From NCBI RefSeq assembly GCF_017848315.1, contig NZ_JAFKEC010000039.1:1-49140 (forward strand): a stretch of DNA of 49,140 bases, in the 5' to 3' direction. Of the stretch, positions 8,881 through 20,400 are shown piece after piece (position 1 is the stretch's first letter; each line of letters starts with the position of its first letter). Made by a program: the position numbers and the translations under genes. Source of the stretch: Pseudomonas palmensis (lineage in GTDB: Bacteria; Pseudomonadota; Gammaproteobacteria; Pseudomonadales; Pseudomonadaceae). The notes under the pieces are model-generated. The model did not search any database, was not told where the DNA came from, and saw only the letters and a list, made by a program, of their open reading frames with translations.

Positions 8881-8898
8881 CGTTTGAAATCTCAAACG
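8881..8898. promoter_or_regulatory. Palindrome upstream of gabD (candidate operator)
   Basis: CGTTTGA and TCAAACG form a perfect inverted repeat around a 4-nt centre, 66 bp upstream of the gabD ATG in an AT-rich stretch (8840-9000). A further 8-bp palindrome (TCCTAGGA, 8901-8908) lies beside it. The binding protein is unknown. The 8816-9077 interval holds no gene that I can support. Confidence 0.4.
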
Positions 8899-9077
8899 AA
8901 TCCTAGGATCAACGGGAACAAAGGACAATAGGGTGTTCGAAAAAAAGAACAAAAAGCCTAGCAGACCCTGAAATTTCAGATCAACGTCACTTTTGCGCCA
9001 GCGAGTGTTCGGAATCGAATACAACATTACTGGCGATGGACGCCAAGGGTGCAGATGGGTATCATGGCGCCCGCGTT

Positions 9078-9154
9078 GCACTCGTAGCTCAGCTGGATAG
9101 AGTACTGCCCTCCGAAGGCAGGGGTCGTGGGTTCGAATCCCGCCGAGTGCGCCA
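9078..9154 (+). tRNA. tRNA-Arg (anticodon CCG)
   Basis: A 77-nt cloverleaf ends in encoded CCA. The acceptor stem is GCACTCG/CGAGTGC and the D-stem is GCTC/GAGT. The anticodon stem CTGCC/GGCAG closes a CTCCGAA loop (anticodon CCG at 9112-9114, reading codon CGG). The T-arm carries GTTCGAATC. A terminator follows 10 bp later. Confidence 0.97.
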
Positions 9155-9163
9155 TCTACGACA

Positions 9164-9194
9164 AAAGGCCCAGGTGAAAACCCGGGCCTTTTTT
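9164..9194 (+). terminator. Terminator after tRNA-Arg
   Basis: Hairpin with AAGGCCC and GGGCCTT arms around a short A-rich loop, followed by a T run, starting about 10 bp after the tRNA 3' end. Confidence 0.9.
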
Positions 9195-9223
9195 CATGGG
9201 CGCGCAAAAGGGGCAGGCCGGGC

Positions 9224-10129
9224 TCAGACCGTGCGCTCGCCCTCTATCAGCTGCCCCTGGCTGTTGCCATGCAATGCCGAGTACCTGGCCAACTGCCCCA
9301 GCCGCCGATCCAGCTCCTGCAGCAGGCGGTTGCGCCGGGTGGTCACTTCGTTGCCGTTGAACAGCCCGGGCTCGACGGTATACAGGTTGAATATCTGGTT
9401 GATCGCGGCCGGCCCGGCGATCACATGGTTTTCCTGCGAGCTGTGGTTGTACAGCGCCACCATCTGCCCGGTCTGGGTGTCGGCAGGGCGGGCGAACAGC
9501 ATGCTCACTGTCTGCCCGGTGCGGATGCGCACGGCACTGTCGGCGAACTGGAAACACGCTTCCCTGCCATCGCGCAGCTTCACCCAGAACTCATGCTCCT
9601 GGATGTTGTGGCTGCTCACGTGCATCGACGACGAACTGCCGCCGATGGAGCCGTAGCCGTCGATCATGTAGCCGCCGCCGGAATGGTGCGAGTGGCTGAC
9701 GCTGAGGTGGGTCTGGTTGCGCTTCTGGGTGTCGAGAATCTCGCCGGTGACCACGAAGAAATGCAACTGCCGATCGTAGTGGTTGAACGGCTCGTCGATG
9801 AAATTGGGGTCGTCGGGCGACAGGCTGATGTCATACATGGTGCGCACCATTTCCTCGCACGCGGCCTTGTCGTGCCTGGCGCGCTCCTTGAGCTCGGCGC
9901 GGCGCACCTTGGCGTCGTCGATGGCCTTGAGCGCCTGGGCCTTGAGGATCGGGGTTTTCTCCTGGGCGTAGGCAGCGGCCTTTTCGCTGGCCTCCTTGAG
10001 CACCGGCGCGGCCTTCTGCCCGGCCTCCACGGCCAGTTCCCTGGCCTTGGTCAGCGCCTGGGCCGCCTTGGCGGCAAGCTCGGGGTTGGCGTCGACGGCT
10101 TTCTTTTTCAGGTCATCCCAGAGACTCAT
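9224..10129 (-). CDS. Conserved hypothetical protein, helical N-terminus plus beta-rich domain
   Basis: I do not recognise this 301-aa protein. Residues 1-90 are rich in Ala, Lys and Glu with strong helical periodicity, probably amphipathic helices or a coiled coil. A middle section (about 95-215) looks beta-rich and contains a His/Ser/Gly segment (SHSHHSGGG, then GGSSSSMHVSSH). The end (about 240-300) is mixed helix. No signal peptide, lipobox or clear membrane segment is seen. It lies 131 bp downstream of the last gene of the CDI locus on the same strand, with no obvious promoter between, so it could be read through from there or be an ordinary housekeeping neighbour. The 10130-10260 gap holds nothing recognised. 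Confidence 0.7.
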   Translation of the reverse strand: MSLWDDLKKKAVDANPELAAKAAQALTKARELAVEAGQKAAPVLKEASEKAAAYAQEKTPILKAQALKAIDDAKVRRAELKERARHDKAACEEMVRTMYDISLSPDDPNFIDEPFNHYDRQLHFFVVTGEILDTQKRNQTHLSVSHSHHSGGGYMIDGYGSIGGSSSSMHVSSHNIQEHEFWVKLRDGREACFQFADSAVRIRTGQTVSMLFARPADTQTGQMVALYNHSSQENHVIAGPAAINQIFNLYTVEPGLFNGNEVTTRRNRLLQELDRRLGQLARYSALHGNSQGQLIEGERTV

Positions 10130-10260
10130 TCTCTATCCTCTCAACGCTTGATCGATCAACCGCACAGGTGCGGGGCGCTGGAGAGTCTACAGGCAGTGCC
10201 GGAGGTTTTGGCAGGCGGTGCGGGCCTGTTCGCCGTCGATGCCGGCTCTGCTGATACCTG

Positions 10261-10878
10261 TCAACCGGCCACCAGCAGCCGGTCCTGCAGCACCACGCTC
10301 ATGCCCCCCAGCCGCCACAGCTCGAAATAACGCGCAAAATCCACCTCCAGCGCCAGCAGCGGCGCCGCGATGTACCACGCCAGGTAATAGTCAGCGGCAA
10401 TCCCGTACAACGCTTCGAGCAGCGCGTACATCGGCAGTTGGCTGTCACGCACGTCCTCGATGACCGTGTCGGCGAAATGCTCGAACACCCAGGCATTCGG
10501 CGCATCGCTCTGCAACGCCTTCAACGCCACCTCGCGGCTTACCACCTCGACCACAGGCTGCCAGTGGGCCTGCTCCGGCCACGGCCCCTGGGTGGACAGG
10601 CAGTACCGTGCCTGTTCGTTCCACCAGGCCAGCGCCGCGGCCTTGAGCCGGCCTTCATCGCAGCCGCGCTGCGGCAACAGGTACAGGCTGCTGTCCAGCG
10701 AACCTGCCGCCAGCACCTGCTGCGCCCGCGCCTGCAAGGCATCGGCCTGGGCAAAGCCGGCAAAGATCTGCGCCAGCTCCGCGTCGCTGCCATGCTCCTT
10801 GAACAAGCCGAGAAAATGCGAGCTGTCGAGCACGACGCGACCTTCGCGGCACGCTATCCAGTCATCGAGCAGGGTCAT
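10261..10878 (-). CDS. Hypothetical protein directly after the immunity gene
   Basis: This 205-aa, tryptophan-rich, acidic-looking soluble protein has no motif that I recognise. It begins 4 bp after the cdiI stop on the same strand, so it is almost certainly cotranscribed with cdiA-cdiI. Small genes in this position of CDI loci are often second immunity proteins, immunity genes left by earlier toxin modules, or accessory factors, and position is the only evidence for such a role here. A hydrophobic stretch near residues 150-180 (YALLEALYGIAADYYLAWY) is too polar for a clear membrane helix. No toxin fragment is visible between it and cdiI. Confidence 0.7.
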   Translation of the reverse strand: MTLLDDWIACREGRVVLDSSHFLGLFKEHGSDAELAQIFAGFAQADALQARAQQVLAAGSLDSSLYLLPQRGCDEGRLKAAALAWWNEQARYCLSTQGPWPEQAHWQPVVEVVSREVALKALQSDAPNAWVFEHFADTVIEDVRDSQLPMYALLEALYGIAADYYLAWYIAAPLLALEVDFARYFELWRLGGMSVVLQDRLLVAG

Positions 10879-10882
10879 GCGC

Positions 10883-11497
10883 TCAGCGACCGAACTGGCG
10901 AAGAATCGTCAGGTGCACATCCAGCTGCAGCTTGCGCAGGTTGCCCAGCACCGCCTTGCCGCCCATCACCAGCGCGGGCTCGAAGCCGTACAGCTCCTGC
11001 TCGCCCAGCGGGCCCAGGGCCTGCAGCGCACGCTCGAACAGGAACTCGCCATCGGCGTCCTCCATGTCGAAGTCCTCGCGCTCGACCATCGACAGGAACG
11101 ACTGCAGCTCCAGGTCCGGGTTGCTGCAGGGCACGTTCTTTTCGCTGCTCATGGCGTACACGCGGTTGTACGCACACAGCACGATCAGCTTGCGGCCATA
11201 GGTCTCGCCCCATGCATAGAGGTCGCCAAAGGCCGTGCGGCCGATCACATGGTAGGTGTCCAGCTTCTCGAACTCGGTGCCTTGCAGCCACATGTCCAGC
11301 AGGTGCTGGTAGTCGTGCGGGTTGACCAGCCAGAACAGGCCGTCGGCATAGCTGCCCCACCCCTGCTCCTGCCAGTACTCCAGCAGTTTGTCCGGCAGGC
11401 GGCCACGGTACTGCGCGATGCTTTCGGCCGGCACGGGCCGCTGATGGGCAGGTTCGCCCATGGCCTCGATAAACATCTCGAGAAATGCGTCCTTCAT
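10883..11497 (-). CDS. cdiI: CDI immunity protein, GAD-like/DUF1851 (Tdi1-like)
   Basis: This 204-aa soluble protein resembles the GAD-like plus DUF1851 immunity proteins. The N-terminal part contains a RLPDKLLEYW segment followed by QGWGSYADGLFWLVNP (GAD-like), and the FGDLYAWGE motif near residues 90-98 opens DUF1851. Family knowledge: this architecture is found in Tdi proteins that neutralise Ntox15-type Tde DNases of type VI secretion, which matches the toxin domain of the adjacent CdiA. The ATG at 11497 overlaps the cdiA stop (TGATG), so translation is probably coupled. The GTG at 11500 is a less likely start. It should protect the producer and its siblings in the cytoplasm by binding the CdiA toxin domain. 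Confidence 0.82.
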   Translation of the reverse strand: MKDAFLEMFIEAMGEPAHQRPVPAESIAQYRGRLPDKLLEYWQEQGWGSYADGLFWLVNPHDYQHLLDMWLQGTEFEKLDTYHVIGRTAFGDLYAWGETYGRKLIVLCAYNRVYAMSSEKNVPCSNPDLELQSFLSMVEREDFDMEDADGEFLFERALQALGPLGEQELYGFEPALVMGGKAVLGNLRKLQLDVHLTILRQFGR

Positions 11498-14400
11498 CAC
11501 TGACTGGCTCCCCTGGCTAGCTCTAACCTGATGTTCAATTTGGCACTGCCGTTGCCCGCCTCCACCGCCTTGCGCACGGTCTCGTCCAACAGCGGCAGCC
11601 GGCTCGACCAGCTGGCGCCGATCGACGAGTTGACGTTCGAATTGCCCATTCTAACAGGGTCGGGTTTTACCCACCCGCCAGCCACCATGTCGGGCTCGTG
11701 CAGTGCGGCCAGGTTCGACTTGATTTCCTTGGCCCGTGCCTTGGCCATCTGCGCCGCAACCTTGGGGTCGACACCGTTGTTGACCAGGCCCTTCTGGATG
11801 TTCTCCGCCACGCTGCGCTCGAATTCGCGGCCGAACTTGCGCTGCAGCGCCACCGCGTCGGGGTTGCGCCCGGTGCTGTCGAACGCCTCGCGGGCGAACT
11901 TGAACTCGTCGGCGGTCATGTTGTTGATGGCGTCCTGCTGGGCCTGCAACTGCTTGTTGTATTCCTTGAGGTACGCCTGCTGCTCGGTGGGCGTCATCTC
12001 CTTGTAGCGCGGGTTGTCATAGGGGTTGAACTGCTTCACGGGCAGTTCGTCCAGGCGCTCGACGGTGGCCACGGTGCCCGCACCCGCCGCCGGCTTGCCG
12101 GCAGGGGGCAGCTCGACCTTGGCCACCGGCGCTTCCTTGACCAGCACTTCGGCCTTGGCGGCCATTTTTTCCAGACCCGCCCGGCCCATCTTGATGCCGG
12201 TCTTGGCCAGCGTCACGCCGGCCTTGGCCGCGCCGCCCACGCCGGTGGCAATGCTGCCGGCCTGCCACACGATCTCGCCCAGGTCACGCCCCAGTTGCAT
12301 GGCGTGCTCGTCACCGCCCACCTCCAGCGCCAGGGTCACGCGGTCGATCTTGGCGTTGAGTTCATCCACCACATCGGCGCCCAGCTTGTCGCGCGCCTCC
12401 TGGTTGGAAATCAGTTCCTTGATGCCCTTGAGGCCATCGATAGGGTGCGCGATGAACTGCGCCAGCCCCTCGATATCGTTGATGCCGGCCTCGACCAGGC
12501 CACGCCCCACGCCAACCTGGGTCAGCAGGTCCTGCTTCTTGCTGATGAAGCCCCACTTGGCAATGACCTTGAGCTCGTCCGCCAGGCCCTCGGCTTCCTT
12601 GAGCTCCTTCTTGGCCTGCACCAGTTGCTGGGTGGCCAGCCAGTTGTTGTCGGTGGCGGCGCCAGCGGCGGTGTTGGCGGTGGCGGCATCCAGGCCGGTG
12701 CTGGCGGCCAGCCCGGTGACCAGGCTGGTGATCAGGTTGCGCTTGGCTTCACGTTGCGCCTCGGACTCGTTGGGGCTGGCTTCGGAGAACAACCCGGTGA
12801 GCACGCTCGATGCCGCCGCCCCGGCCGCACCGCTGCCACAACTCTGGCTGCTGGCCGCCGCGCCCGCGCAGGCGAGGATGCCGTGCAGCGCCGCGTGTAC
12901 CGGCGAGCCTTCGATAAGGCTGCCGTTGGCCACCAGCTCGCCGATATAGCCCGCGCCCTGCTGCTGCACGTAGTTGACCACCAGGCCCTGCATGAACGCC
13001 GTGTTGCCGGCGCTGATGTTGCCGCTGGCCGCGCCCACCAGCGCGGTGGTGATCTGCCGGTAGGTGCCGCCGGCGCCCCAGTTTTCGGCAATGCCGTCGG
13101 CCTGATGGCGCAGGTCACTGGCCGCCAGCAGCAAGGCAGTACGCTCGCCGTCGCCCAGTTCCGGGTTGGCGGCCTTGGCTTCGGCCTCCTTGGCCTGGTT
13201 ACGCTTGGCGTCGACTTCCTTGGCCTTGTTGTTGAGCAGGGTGCCCGCCTCGTTGGCGAACGCGCCGACGATCTCGAACCCGGCGCGAATCTGCTCCTCG
13301 TTGAAGATCGGCTTCAGCGCATTGCTGCCATCGCGGTCGCTGGACACGTCGCGGTTGAGGCTGGCTATGGCCTCGTCCACGCTCTTGCCGGTGCGTTTGT
13401 GCTGCTCGGCCGCATCGGTGATGACGATACTGCCACCACTGATACCGCTGCGGGTCACGCTGCTGGCGCTATCGCTGGCACTGATGGCGATCGGCATGCT
13501 CACACCGATGTCGTTCTCGTTTTTCGCAAGGTCGGTGCCAGGGGTTTGCGTGGCGCCGCTGGTGGCGTTGCCCTGCTGGTCCTTGCCGACCTCGCGGTAA
13601 CCGCCGCCTAGGCTCAGGCTGCTGCCCTTGTACTCGGCCTCGTTCTTGATGTCGCGGCTGGTCAGGCTGGCGGTGACCAGGCGGTTGCTGCCGTCCTGCA
13701 CGGCCTTGTCGCTGCTGGCGATCACTGCGCCCACCAGGTCGGTGTTGCCGGCCACGTAGATATCGAAGCCGCCGTCGCCGGCCTTGATCCCCGACTGCTC
13801 GGTGACGCTGGCGTACCTGGAGTCGATGTCGGTGGCGCCGAAGCTGCCGCTGGCACCACTGACCGAGCTCATGCCATAGCAGAACGGCGGAATGCACAGG
13901 CTGATACCCACGCCCAGGCTCTTCTCGTCCACGGTGTAGGTGCTGGTGTCCTGCAGGCTCTCGATGTTGAGGTTGCCGCCCACGTCCATCACCACCTGCT
14001 TGCCGCTGACCACCGCGCCCTTGAGGTTGGTGTCGCCGCCCGAAACCATGACCAGCTGGTTGCCGGCATCGATATGGGTGTTGGTATGGGTGAGGTCCTC
14101 GCCATCGGCTTCGCCGCGATTGCCCGACACCCCGAGGTCGAGGGTGAAGCCGTTGCGCGTGCCGCCCAGCGACAGGCCGATACCGACGCTGGCACTGCTG
14201 CCGGTGCTGTCGGTCTGCTGGGTGCTGGTGTTGGTGGCGGCCAGCAGGTTGATGTCGCCGTCGGCCAGCAGGCTGGCATTGTTGCCGGCCTTGATCTGGC
14301 TGCCGCGCACGGTGAGGGTGCTGTCCTCGTCGGCGCCGGTGGCGATCAGGCGCACGTCGTTGCCGGCGACGATGGTCGAGCCGGCAGCGGTATCGCTGTG

Positions 14401-17400
14401 CTGCTCGGTGGTGCTCTGGTTCTTCTTGGTGCCCAGCGACAGGCTCAGGTTGATCCCGCCCGCCGAACCCGGATCGGTGGCCACCGCGGTGGCCGCGTTG
14501 TTGGCCGCCAGTGCCGCGGTGGCCGCGGCCAGCGCCTTCATGCGCCCGTCTTCGGTCTTGTCCGAGGCCTGCTTCATCTGCTGGGTGGTCTGGATGGCGC
14601 TGATCACCGGGTTGGTCAGGGTCAGCGACACGCCGGTCTGCTTGAACAGGGTCTGGCGCTCACGCTCGCTGGTGTTGCGCGCCTCGACGATGGCGATCTT
14701 CTCGGCACGGATATCCACGTCGCCCTTGGGCGCCATGACCTGGCTGCCGACCTGGCGATAGCTTTTGCCGGCCTCGATCAGCACGTCGCCTTCGGTGGAG
14801 CCGACGGTGCTGGCCACCGCGGTGGTGCTGGTGGTCATGTCCTTGACCCGCTGCTCCTGGGTGCCGACGGTCACGGCGATGCCACCACCGCTGAACAGGC
14901 CGCTGGTCTTCTCGGTCTTGTCGTGGCGCTCGCTGCGGCTGTCGCTGGCCGCCGCGATGTTGACGTCGTTGCCTGCCACCAGGATGGTCTGCTGGCTGGA
15001 CACCACGTTGGCGCCCTGCAGGTTGATGTCGCGCCCGCCCTGCACGTAGGTGTGCTCGCCGCTTAGGGTCGAGCCCTGGGCGGTGGTTTCGCTGAGCGTG
15101 TCACGGGTGGTTCTGGTGGTCTTGGAGAACATGCCGTTGCCGCCAGTGACCTTGTGCGCCTCGTCGGCGAACTGGTAGTTCTGCCCGGCCATCAGGTTCA
15201 CGTCGCGGCCGGCGTCGGCCATCACCATGCCCTGCTCGCTGCTGGCCTGGCTGGCGCGCAGGTTGATGTCCTGACCGGCCTTGAGGCTGACGTCGCCGGT
15301 GCCCTGCACATTGCTGCCCACCTCGGTCCGGCTGGCGTCCTTGCGCCAGTTGCTGCTGTTCCAGGTGATCGACTGCTGGTGCGACTCGGTGACAGTGGTC
15401 AGGTTCAGGTTGTTGCCGGCCACCAGTTGCGTGCTGCCGTTGGCACCGGCGTTGACCACCTGGGCACCGGCCAGGTTGATGTCGTTGCCGGCCGAGGCCG
15501 TGAGCGTGCCGCCGGCGCCGCTGACGAACAGCCCGGCCACCCGCGACAGGTTGCTGCGCGTGCCCTGCTCGCTGCTGCTGTCATGGGTGCTGGAGATGAC
15601 ATTGAGGTCGTTGCCGGCGCTGATCGCCAGGCTGTCCACGGCGCCGATCAGGCCGCCGAGGTTGTCGAGGTTCTCGCGTGCCTGCACCGACACCTTGTCG
15701 GCCTGGATACGCCCGCCGAGGTTCTCCACGTTCTGCGCGGTCAGCGCCAGGATGCTGCGTCCGCCGAGGCTGCCGCTGTTGCTCAGGGTGTCGTTCACGT
15801 CGAGCTTGAGCTGCTGGCCGGCCATCAACGCACCCGCGCCGTTGAGGTCGCCCTGCTGCACCCGCACGTACACCTGCGGCACCAGCACCCTGCGGGTTTC
15901 GCCGCCGGCCACGGTCACCTGTTTTTCCACCAGCCACACGATGTCGCTGGTCAGCTGGGCCATCTGCTCGGCGCTCAGCGCCACACCCGGCACCAGTTGC
16001 CAGGTGTTGGCCACGGTAACCGCGTTGTCGAGCAGCGCGCGGTACTGTTCCTCGTCGTTGGCATAGCCGTCGATGAAGCGCCGGCCAGTGAGCTGGGCGA
16101 CCTGTTCGCGAATCAGCTTCTGTTCGTAGAAGCCGTCGCCCAGGCGTTGCAGGGTTTGCCCCGGGTCCAGGTGCAGCTGTTGCAGCATGTAGTCGGACGA
16201 CAGCCAGTTGCGGTAGCCGGCAAAGCGCGGGTCGGTCTCCACCAGATAATTGCGCACCGCCTGCGGGTTGCTGTCGAACAGGCTGTTGCTCGGCAGGGTC
16301 AGCACCGGGCCGCCGGTGCGGATCTGCTCGCCGACGCCTTCGGCATCGAGCCCGGCCTGCGCCGCCACCTCGATGATCGGCGCCACCTGGTAGGCATTGG
16401 CGGCGGCGCTGTCCACCGCGCCGGCGCCGGCGGCCTGCTGGTCGCTCAGCTGGCTGGCATGGCCGCCGAGCTGGGTGCCGCTGCCGGTGATGGCGGCCAG
16501 CTCCTGCCATACGGTGGGCTGCAGCGAGATTTCCTGGATCAGCGGCGCGGGCACATAACCGGCCACGCGGGCGCCCTGGCGGTCGCGGCCCTTGCGCTGG
16601 ATACGGTAGAAGTTGGTCACCGTGCCGCTGTCGGTGGTGACCTGCTGGCCCTTGAACTCGGTGTTCACCAGGCTGCCGATGGCGCCCTGCAGCAGGCCGC
16701 CGGCGATGATCCGGCTCTTGTCGTTGAGCACTTCGCCGGCGTTGATGACCAGGTTGCCGCCGGCCAGGATCTGCCCCGGCGCCGAGGTGGCGATCTGGGT
16801 TTCGCGCACCACGCGGGTCACGTCGTAGCGGTTCCAGTTGTCCTTCTGGCCCTCGGGGGTGATCAGGTACTGCACTTCGTTGTGGCGGAACGTGACCTGG
16901 TCGGCCTGGTAGCGGTTGGGCGAGCCGGCCAGCTGGAATTCCTGGAAGCTCTGGCGGCTGATTTCCACGTCGCGGGTGCTGAAGTGGTTGTTGAGGTTGC
17001 GCAGGGTCTGCACGTCCAGCGCCATGTGCCCCAGCGACTCGATGGTGGCACTGGCGTTGGTCAGCAGCGCGGCGCGGCCGCTGGCGTGGTCGGCGTCATC
17101 CAGCGTGGCGCCGATGGCCATGTCGCCGGCACTGAAGATCAGCGCCGCTTCGCTGTTGTCGATCTGCGTGGCGCCGATGTCCAGGCGCGCACGGGCGGCG
17201 ATGGCACCGGAGCGGTCGCCCTCGTTGGCGTTGACCAGGGTGCCGGCAGCGATGCCCAGCTGGTCGCCGTAGATGCGACCGGTGCCCAGGTTGTACAGCA
17301 CGCCGGTTTGCAGGCGTACCTTCTGGCCGTCGATCAGGCCACGGTTGGTCAGGCTCTGGTGGGCAGTGATGCGCACCTGGTCGGCACTGATTTCACCCTC

Positions 17401-20400
17401 GGCGCGGTTGTCCAGGGTACTGGCGTCGAGCAGCATGGAGCGGCCGGCCAGCAGCTTGCCGCTGTTGTTCAGCGCACCGCCGGTCTGCACGTCGAGGGTG
17501 CCGTTGGCCTGCAGCAGGCCACTGAGCTCAAGGCCTGCGAGCAGGCGCAGGGTCAGGTCGCCCAGGCTCACGGCCTGACCGTTGCCACTGTAGTAGGCGG
17601 CGTTCAGGCTCAGCGACTGGCCGGCCAGCAGGCGCCCGTCGAGGTTGCTGATGCTCTGGCGGCGCGCAGCGGGGTCACGGTCGGTAATGTTCAGGTGCTG
17701 GCTGGAGCTGATCAGCCCGCCCGCGTTGTCCAGCAGTTGGCTGACGCCGATGTCCAGCGTGGTGTCGGCGCGAATCACACCGGCCTGGTTGCCCAGCACG
17801 TCGGACTCAAGGCGCAGGGCGTGCCCTTGCAGGCCCTGGTTGTCGGCCTGGGTGGCGTTGTTGGCGAGGGTGCCGGTCGACACATGCAGCAAACCGGCGG
17901 AGCGGATCAGGCCGCCCTGGTTGTCCACCCGTTCGGCCGAGGCCACGTCGATGGCGCCCAGCGCCTGGATCTGCCCGGCCTGGTTGTTCAGCCGCAGGCC
18001 CTGCACCTGCACACTGTCGGCGCCGACGATGCGCCCGCCGGCGTTGGTCACGTCGGCGGCCAGCAGTTGCATCGCGCCCTTGGCCGAGACGTAACCGCCG
18101 GCGTTGCTCAGGTGCGCGCTGTGAATCTCCAGCGCACCCTGGCTGATGATGCCCTTGCCGCTGCCATCGTCGAGGTTGACCAGTGCCTGTTCGCCGGTAT
18201 CGATGTACAGCCTGCCCTGGGACTGGATCAGCCCGCCGGCGTTTTCCAGGCGCCCGCTGCGCAGGTCCAGGGTGCTGCGCGCATCCAGGGTGCCCTGGGC
18301 GTTCTGCAGCAGTTGGCCATTGCTGTTCAGGTTGAGTGCCAGGCCGCTGATCACGCCGCCACTGTTGTCGATACCCTGAGCGTTCACCACGATGTCGCCC
18401 GCCGCTTCCAGGCGCCCGCCCACGTTGCCCAGCTGGCTGTCGCGGGCAGTCAGCAGCAGGGCGCCCTGTACCGAGCCGACCGTACCGCCGCTGTTGTTCA
18501 GGTGCGCCGCAGTCAGCGTCATCTGGCGGATCGCGGCGAAGGTGCCGGCGGTGTTGAACAGCTCGCCAGCGCCCGCAAACAGTGTGCCGCCGGCGCTCAC
18601 GGTGCCGCTGCGGTTGTCCAGCGTGCCGGCGTTGAACACGCCGTTGCCGCTGGCCGCAAGGGTGCCGCCGGTGTTGTCGAGCAGGCCCTGGGTGGTGACC
18701 GCAAGGCTGCCGCCCTGGGTGGCCAGGACCTTGCCGCCGCGGTTGGACAGGGTGTCGGCCTCGATCGATACGTCCTTGCCCTGAGCCACGCCGGCGTCGA
18801 GCTGAACCTGGCCGGCCTTGAGCTGCAGGGTGCCGGTGCTGACCAGCGTGCCCTGCGCGCTGTCGAGCGTCGTGGCAGACAACTGCAGGGTGCCGGCGCC
18901 GGCATGCTCGACGCGGCCCTGGGTGTTGACCACGGTGGCGGCGCTGAGCGTGGCATGGGTCGCGTTGCTGGCGATGCGGCCACTGCGGTTGTCGAGGGTG
19001 CCGTCGACCTTGATCGAGGTGCTGCCCTTGCCGCTCTGGGTCAGCTCGCCGCCCACGTTCGACAGCTCGCCGGCGCGTACTTGCAGGTTGCCCGCCACCA
19101 CCTTGGCGGCGTCGCTGCGCAGGGTCTGGCGGGCGGTGGCACTGAGGGTCTTGCTGGCATCGACGCTGGCGTTGGCGAGGTTGATGTCGCCGCCGGTGAG
19201 GGTGATGTTGCCGGCCACGTTACGGCTGGCGCTCAGGTCGACGTCGCCTGCACTGACCTGCAGGTCGCCGCCGGCCAGGTGTTCGCCGTGGGCCTGCACG
19301 CGCTGCGCGGTGAGGGTCAGGTTGCCGGCCTTGCCCAGCTTGCCGCTCTCGTCCAGCCCGGCAGCCAGTGCCGAGCCCTTGCTGCTGGTGATGGTCGACT
19401 GCGCGCCGGTCGCCTTGAGTTCGACATTGGCCTGGCTGGCCAGGGTGCCGCTGTTGTTCAGGTCGCCGGCGCTGCTCAGCTGCAGGTCGCCCTTGGCATA
19501 GACCGTGCCGCTGTTGTCGACACCGCCCTTGGCGGCGACGCGGGTGGCGCCGGCACTGCTGAGGGTGCCGCTATTGAGCAGCTTGCCGTCGGCGCTGATC
19601 ACCACTTCGCCGGCGCCGGCACCGATCGTGCCGGCGTTGCGCACGCCCACACCGCCCTCGGTGCCCACCAGCATGATCTTGCCGGCGTACATGCCGCCGA
19701 GCTTGGCCACGTCGATGGCGACTGCGGGGGCCTCCTCGTCGCTGCCTGCCAGCCGGGTTGCGCGGGTGTTATCGGCGTTGACCTGGTTGCGCCCGGCGGT
19801 GACTTTCAGGTCCTTGGCCCAGATGCCGGCGTTGACCTGCACGCTCTGCGCGATCAGGTCGGTGTAGTCGGCGTCGGCGCTGTCCAGGCCCTTGCCCTGG
19901 ATGCTGAGGGTACCGCCCTTGACCTGGTAGCCGGTGATGCGGCCGTTCTCAAGCTGCGCCTGGCCGGTGGTCAGGGTGGCACGGTTGGCGTTGATGAAGC
20001 CGCAGCCGTCGCAGGTGACGCCGGCCGGGTTGGCGATCACCACCTGGGCGCGTTGACCGGCCACCTCCACATAGCCGCGCAACTGGCTGGGGTTGCTGGC
20101 GTTGACCTCGTTGAGGATCACCCGCGCACTGCCCTTGCTCAGGTTGCCGTTGCCCTGGATCCAGCCACCCAGCTGGGTCTGGCTGGCCTTGACGCCGTTG
20201 TTGAGGATGACCCCGCGCTTGTCCACGTCGAACTGGCTGTAGGTATTGCGCGACACGCCGGCGGCGCTGGGGGCGGTGATGTTCACCTGCGGCGTGCCGT
20301 TGGCACTCTGGCCCACGTTCGGGCGCTGGGCTGCTGGCGCACGTCCATCGGCAACCACCCCGGCGGCCCAGGAAGGTGCAGCGTCCAGCGCCACCAGGCC

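Noticed and set aside
9036..9656. Plus-strand frame running through tRNA-Arg into the hypothetical gene
   Set aside because: It crosses the tRNA and its terminator and is antisense to a well-formed leftward gene.
17460..19620. Many near-identical short stretches such as CCGCTGTTGTTCAG that could be taken for a CRISPR-like or tandem array
   Set aside because: They are in frame and encode the FHA repeats (NNSG-type units) of CdiA; spacing and sequence vary with the protein repeat.
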